Origin: Streptomyces sp. NBC_01549
GTDB lineage: Bacteria; Actinomycetota; Actinomycetes; Streptomycetales; Streptomycetaceae
DNA length: 64,000 nt
Reading direction: 5' to 3'
Assembly (NCBI RefSeq): GCF_026339955.1
Contig: NZ_JAPEPW010000001.1
Coordinates: 2,294,001 to 2,358,000, forward strand
Each line of letters starts with the position of its first letter. Position 1 is the stretch's first letter. Positions 60,278 through 64,000 of this stretch are shown here, piece after piece. The translations under genes and the position numbers were made by a program. Under the pieces are notes generated by a model, which was not told the DNA's origin, did not search any database, and saw nothing but the letters and a program-made list of their open reading frames with translations.

Positions 60278-61180
60278 TCAGGGCTTGACGCCCGTCACCC
60301 CGTACACATTGATGTCCGCGTCCGTCACGTCATTGATGTCGAGATAGCGGATCTTCTCGATGTCGTCGAGGGTGGCGAGGTACGCGGGGTCCACCTGCTC
60401 GGGCAACGGCGCCGCACCGTCGGGCCGCCAGCGGTGCGCGGGCACGACACCCGGCTCGTCCAGTTCCAGCCCGTTCTCGGTGAAGAACCGCTCCACCTCG
60501 GCCCTGCTCCGCAGCACGAACGTGAACCCCCGCTCGGTGAACGTCCGTTGAACGGCCCGAATGCTCTCCGCGTGGAGGTCATCGGTCAGGTGGCTGAGGA
60601 CGAGCCGGCTGCCCGAGGGCAACGCCTCCACCAGCTCACGCACGATCGGACGGGCCTCCTCGTCCTCGATGAAGTGCAGAACCGCCACCAGCACGAGCGC
60701 GATCGGCTGCTCGAAGTCGAGTGTCTTCGCGGCCCCTTCGAGGATCCGCGCGGGCTGCTTGAGGTCCGCGTCGATGTAGTCCGTCCGCCCCTCGGGCCCA
60801 CTGGCGAGCAGCACACGCGCGTGATCGAGCACAACGGGGTCGTTGTCGACGTACACGACCCGCGAGTCCGGGGTGATCCGCTGCGCGATCTGGTGGACGT
60901 TCTCCTGCGTCGGCAGCCCCGTACCGATGTCCAGGAACTGCCGGATCCCCGCTTCCCGGGTCAGCGTGGTGATCGCCCGCCGCAGGAAATCCCGGTTGTG
61001 CCGGACATCGAGGTAACCCCGCGGATTGACCGCGAGCGCCGCGGCGGCCGCGGCCCGGTCGACCGGGTAGTTGTCCTTGCCCCCGAGGAGGACGTCGTAG
61101 ACGCGCGCCGGGTGCGCCTTGCTGGTGTCGATCCTCCTTGCCGGCTCGGCGCGGTCCTGGCCAAGAGCATCACCGGGCAT
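60278..61180 (-). CDS. S-adenosyl methyltransferase (DUF574 family)
   Basis: A 300-aa actinobacterial SAM-dependent methyltransferase: HPARVYDVLLGGKDNYPVDR, then RHNRDFLRRAITTLTREAGI, the SAM motif FLDIGTGLPTQENVH and VVYVDNDPVVLDHARVLL. The family is expanded in Streptomyces, usually near XRE regulators; one lies just upstream here. The substrate is not known. Confidence 0.9.
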   Translation of the reverse strand: MPGDALGQDRAEPARRIDTSKAHPARVYDVLLGGKDNYPVDRAAAAAALAVNPRGYLDVRHNRDFLRRAITTLTREAGIRQFLDIGTGLPTQENVHQIAQRITPDSRVVYVDNDPVVLDHARVLLASGPEGRTDYIDADLKQPARILEGAAKTLDFEQPIALVLVAVLHFIEDEEARPIVRELVEALPSGSRLVLSHLTDDLHAESIRAVQRTFTERGFTFVLRSRAEVERFFTENGLELDEPGVVPAHRWRPDGAAPLPEQVDPAYLATLDDIEKIRYLDINDVTDADINVYGVTGVKP

Positions 61181-61261
61181 AAAGCCTCTCCCTGAAGAGT
61201 CGCGTTATTCAGCGGGCAACAACCCAACTCCCAGGGGCACTTGATAGTGCCCGTCCCCTAC

Positions 61262-61289
61262 CTAGGCCCTGTCCGGCGGACGGGCCCTA
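61262..61289. terminator. Hairpin/dispersed repeat at the XRE gene stop
   Basis: CTAGGCCCTGTCC and GGACGGGCCCTAA form a near-perfect stem around GGC. On the minus strand it begins TAGGGCCCGTCC at the stop codon of the XRE gene. Its left part repeats, inverted, at 63521-63540. Confidence 0.75.
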
Positions 61290-62561
61290 ACCCGTCGCGG
61301 CCGTCTGCCACTCGCTGCCGCCCAGCGGATAGTCGTACGCGGGCCGCCCCACATTCCCGCTCGTCCGGAACGGCTTCCCGTTGTCGTCGATACGCACCGT
61401 GCCACTGCGCGCCCCGCTGGACCAGTCGAGCTCCAGATACCAGCTCACGTCGTGCGCCCGCGCGTCCGCGAACACATAGAAGACCTCGGGGTCGGACTCG
61501 CTGACCTTGTACGGAAAGTCCCGCTGCCCGGCCTTGGGCGTAGTCACGGGCCGCCCCGCGTCGAGGTCCACGGCGAAGGACTTCGTCTCCACGCCTCCAC
61601 CGCAGCCGACGCCCATCGCATAGTCGTTCCAGGCGAGCGGCGCGTCCTTCCCCACCACCCGTACATGCAGCCCGTTCAGGACCACGGTGGCCTTCCCGGT
61701 CCCCTGCACGGTCAGCGCGAGCATCTGCTCCTGACCGGCGACCCCGCCGAGCGCCGTGACCCACCCGCGCGCGTCCGACTCGTTCGGCGGCGGGGGCACC
61801 TGCGCGGCCTTCCGGTTCACCAGGTAGTGCTGGCTGCACGGCCCGTCCCACTTGTACGGGTTGGTGGCCACGACAGGTGCGGTGGCACCGCCGGCGACCG
61901 CTTGGCCCGTACTCCCACTCGAAGCCGCCGCCGAGACGGACGCCTCGGGCCCGCCACCGCGCGTGGCGGAGGCGGAGGCGGAGGTGCTGACCGAGGCGGA
62001 AGGCTTCCGGTGCTTGTCATCGGGCGACGCCGTCCCCCGCGAGCCCTCCCGGGGGCCGGCCGACGCGGCGGCCCCCACCTCCTCCCGCCCTCCGTTGCGC
62101 CCGCCGTTCCCGTCCGGCACGAACCGCACCGCGAGCGCGGCCGACGCCAGCACCGCGGCGACGGCGACCGAGGCGAGCAGGACCGTACGCCGCCGCCGGC
62201 CCCCTGCCGAAGCCTCGCCCGAGGGACCGACCGAGGGCTCGCCCACAACCTCCGAAGCCAGACCCTCGGCGCCTGAAGCCACCTCAGGAGCCGTGGGCGC
62301 CGCGGGTGGTGCCCCCTTCTGCCCCCGCAGCGCATCCGCCCGTACCCACCGCCGATGCAGCTCCACCAGTTCCTCGGGAGTCGCCCCGCATACCCGCGCG
62401 AGCCGCTCCACGGGCGCGTAGTCGGTCGGTACGGCGTCCCCGTTGACGTACCGATGCAGCGTGGACGTACTCACGTGCAGCCGCTTCGCGAGCACCCCGT
62501 AACTGAGTCCGGACCGCTCCTTCAGCTCCCGCAGCAGCCCCGCGAACTCGTCCCCGTCCAC
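61287..62561 (-). CDS. Membrane-anchored XRE-family regulator with extracellular domain
   Basis: A 424-aa protein. An N-terminal XRE helix-turn-helix (SGLSYGVLAKRLHVSTSTLH, then RYVNGDAVPTDYAPVERLAR) is followed by a Pro/Ala/Glu-rich linker, one helix near 127-145 (TVLLASVAVAAVLASAALAV), a long Ser/Ala/Gly-rich spacer and an extracellular domain (PYKWDGPCSQHYLVNRKAAQ, then GVGCGGGVETKSFAVDLDAG). It is built like a one-component transmembrane sensor-regulator. The signal and targets are unknown; the divergent DUF4232 lipoprotein is a candidate. Confidence 0.85.
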   Translation of the reverse strand: MDGDEFAGLLRELKERSGLSYGVLAKRLHVSTSTLHRYVNGDAVPTDYAPVERLARVCGATPEELVELHRRWVRADALRGQKGAPPAAPTAPEVASGAEGLASEVVGEPSVGPSGEASAGGRRRRTVLLASVAVAAVLASAALAVRFVPDGNGGRNGGREEVGAAASAGPREGSRGTASPDDKHRKPSASVSTSASASATRGGGPEASVSAAASSGSTGQAVAGGATAPVVATNPYKWDGPCSQHYLVNRKAAQVPPPPNESDARGWVTALGGVAGQEQMLALTVQGTGKATVVLNGLHVRVVGKDAPLAWNDYAMGVGCGGGVETKSFAVDLDAGRPVTTPKAGQRDFPYKVSESDPEVFYVFADARAHDVSWYLELDWSSGARSGTVRIDDNGKPFRTSGNVGRPAYDYPLGGSEWQTAATG

Positions 62562-62771
62562 CGTTCCTCCATCCCCCGTGTCCCGGGCCGCGTTCCAGGG
62601 GGACGGTGTTCCCCCTGGTCAGACCCCATACGAACGTTCCGGCGTCCCGTATCCCCCGGCAACCGTGGCGGCCGGGACGGATCACCCGACAAGCTGTGGT
62701 CATCCAAGCACGCCGCTCCCCTCGACCGGTCGAGCGGCTGTCGACCAGGCACACCCACAGGGGGATCACCC

Positions 62772-63497
62772 ATGTCCGCACGCACCGCCCGCACCCGTCT
62801 CCTCGCCGCCACGACGGTCGCGCTCGCCGCGCTCGCCCTCTCGGCCTGCGACAACGGAAAGGGCGTACGTGACGAGGGCCCGTCCGCCGCGTCCGGTTCC
62901 TCCTCGCGGACGAGCGGGTCCGCTACCGCCGGCGGTACGACGGCGAAGCCGGCGGGCGGGACGGGGGGCTCGACCGCCGCCCCGAAGGGCAACAGCACAG
63001 GGGGTACCACCACGTCGGGCACCGGCACGACGGGCACCAGCGGCGGCTCCGGCTCCACCGGAAAGAACGGCGCGGGCACCACAACCACCCGGAACCCCGC
63101 CTGCAACGGCACCAACACCAAGACCACCGCGACCGAGGTGTCCCGCCCCCTCAACCACCTGCTCCTCACCGTCACCAACACCGGCGCGAAGAACTGTGAC
63201 CTGACCGGCTACCCGATCGCCCGCTTCGGCGAGGCCCAGTCGGTCCCGCCGGTCGCCGAGTCGACCCACCCGCAGGCGGTCGTCACGCTGGCCTCGGGCG
63301 AGTCCGGCTACGCGGGCGTCCTGCTCTCGGCCGCCGACGGCAGCGGCGGCAACGGCTACACGGCCAAGACCCTCGTCGTCAGCTTCGCCAAGGGCAGCAG
63401 CGCGACCCCGGCACTGCCGTCCAAGGGCGTCTACGTGGACGACAAGCTCACGGTGACCTACTGGCAGCAGAGCCTGGACGACGCGCTGGCCTACTGA
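62772..63497 (+). CDS. DUF4232 lipoprotein
   Basis: A 241-aa lipoprotein: lipobox LSAC, a long Gly/Thr/Ser-rich spacer, then the DUF4232 domain (VSRPLNHLLLTVTNTGAKNC, DLTGYPIARFGEAQSVPPVA, two Cys that may pair). It is secreted or cell-surface with unknown role. It is divergent from the XRE regulator gene by 210 bp and shares the segment bounded by inverted repeats. Confidence 0.87.
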   Translation: MSARTARTRLLAATTVALAALALSACDNGKGVRDEGPSAASGSSSRTSGSATAGGTTAKPAGGTGGSTAAPKGNSTGGTTTSGTGTTGTSGGSGSTGKNGAGTTTTRNPACNGTNTKTTATEVSRPLNHLLLTVTNTGAKNCDLTGYPIARFGEAQSVPPVAESTHPQAVVTLASGESGYAGVLLSAADGSGGNGYTAKTLVVSFAKGSSATPALPSKGVYVDDKLTVTYWQQSLDDALAY

Positions 63498-63520
63498 GCG
63501 GCTGTCAGGTCCTGGGAACT

Positions 63521-63540
63521 GTTCGTTGGACAGGCCCTAG
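63521..63540. repeat. Dispersed repeat at the hemB stop codon
   Basis: On the minus strand TAGGGCCTGTCCAACGAAC starts at the hemB stop codon. It is an inverted imperfect copy (16 of 20 positions) of 61262-61281. Confidence 0.8.
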
Positions 63541-64000
63541 CGAAGCTTCTGCGCGACCTCGGTGGCCCAGTAGGTGAGGATGTTCTGGGCGCCGGCCCGC
63601 TTGATGCCGGTCAGCGTCTCCAGGATCGCCTTGTCGCGGTCGATCCAGCCCTTCTCGGCCGCCGCCTCGACCATCGAGTACTCGCCGGAGATCTGGTACG
63701 CGGCGACGGGCACGTCGACGGAGTCCGCGACCCGCGCGAGGATGTCCAGATACGGTCCCGCCGGCTTCACCATCACCATGTCGGCCCCCTCCTCCAGATC
63801 GAGAGCCAACTCCCGCATGGACTCCCGCACGTTGGCGGGGTCCTGCTGGTACGTCTTGCGGTCGCCCTTCAGCGAGGAGCCGACGGCCTCCCGGAAGGGC
63901 CCGTAGAAGGCGGAGGAGTACTTCGCGGTGTAGGCGAGGATCGCGACGTCCTCGCGCCCGATCTGGTCCAGGGCGTCCCGGATGACCCCGATCTGCCCGT
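63537..64000 (-). CDS. hemB: Porphobilinogen synthase (3' part, runs off right edge)
   Basis: The C-terminal 154 codons of 5-aminolevulinate dehydratase, which condenses two aminolevulinates to porphobilinogen. The substrate Lys lies in [15 protein letters not shown], followed by [20 protein letters not shown] and [15 protein letters not shown]. The rest lies beyond the window. With hemL, the two ends of the window flank heme genes, although they are 43 kb apart. The stop TAG is also the first base triplet of a dispersed repeat. Confidence 0.95.
   Translation of the reverse strand, partial: GQIGVIRDALDQIGREDVAILAYTAKYSSAFYGPFREAVGSSLKGDRKTYQQDPANVRESMRELALDLEEGADMVMVKPAGPYLDILARVADSVDVPVAAYQISGEYSMVEAAAEKGWIDRDKAILETLTGIKRAGAQNILTYWATEVAQKLR

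Overview
The window is high-GC, densely coded actinobacterial DNA and almost certainly comes from a Streptomyces chromosome. The signs are the uniform G/C third codon positions, frequent GTG starts, leaderless genes, futalosine-route menaquinone genes, actinobacterial families (DUF3558, DUF2637, DUF4232, DUF4253, S-adenosyl methyltransferase DUF574, class F sortase) and a phiC31-type serine integrase. I see no rRNA, tRNA, CRISPR array or secondary-metabolite cluster.

Left part (1-20.9 kb). A menaquinone pair (UbiA-type prenyltransferase, UbiD-type decarboxylase) lies at the edge. A nucleobase-related group follows: NCS1 permease, PucR regulator, cytosine-deaminase-like enzyme and a 2-oxoglutarate oxygenase, with a methyltransferase between them. 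Next is a translationally coupled pair, a STAND-like P-loop NTPase and a membrane-anchored periplasmic-binding-protein-like receptor (8.4-12.0 kb). A leftward series then links heme supply to cytochrome c maturation: hemL, a histidine phosphatase, a polysaccharide-deacetylase lipoprotein, resA-like, ccdA, resB and ccsB.

Middle part (20.9-48.5 kb). This is the variable zone. It holds an isolated phiC31-type integrase, a protein with a Gly-Ser-Pro repeat, CorA, two KimA-like potassium permeases, a further APC permease beside a two-component system, a repeat-rich surface protein next to a class F sortase, two esterases, and a flavin monooxygenase/reductase pair. Decay is visible: a C-terminal lysA fragment at 25.65 kb, and a glycosyltransferase/polysaccharide-deacetylase relic at 30.0-30.6 kb with a piece in inverted orientation.

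Right part (48.5-64 kb). A free-standing LAGLIDADG protein converges on rtcB. Then come two DUF3558 lipoproteins, a DUF2637 membrane protein, class I lysS and argS, a lamin-tail secreted protein, a DUF4253 protein, a DUF574 methyltransferase, a membrane-anchored XRE regulator, a DUF4232 lipoprotein and the 3' end of hemB.

The strongest new observations are: (1) promoters matching the RecA-independent (PafBC-type) DNA-damage motif TGTCRGTG-N8-TANNNT at leaderless distance from an AraC regulator and the DUF4253 gene, with a near match before a methyltransferase, all with identical spacing; (2) the NTPase/receptor pair; (3) an HTGGGAL motif repeated four times in a surface protein beside a class F sortase; (4) a homing-endonuclease-like gene convergent with the RNA ligase gene rtcB; and (5) dispersed repeats that begin exactly at TAG stop codons.
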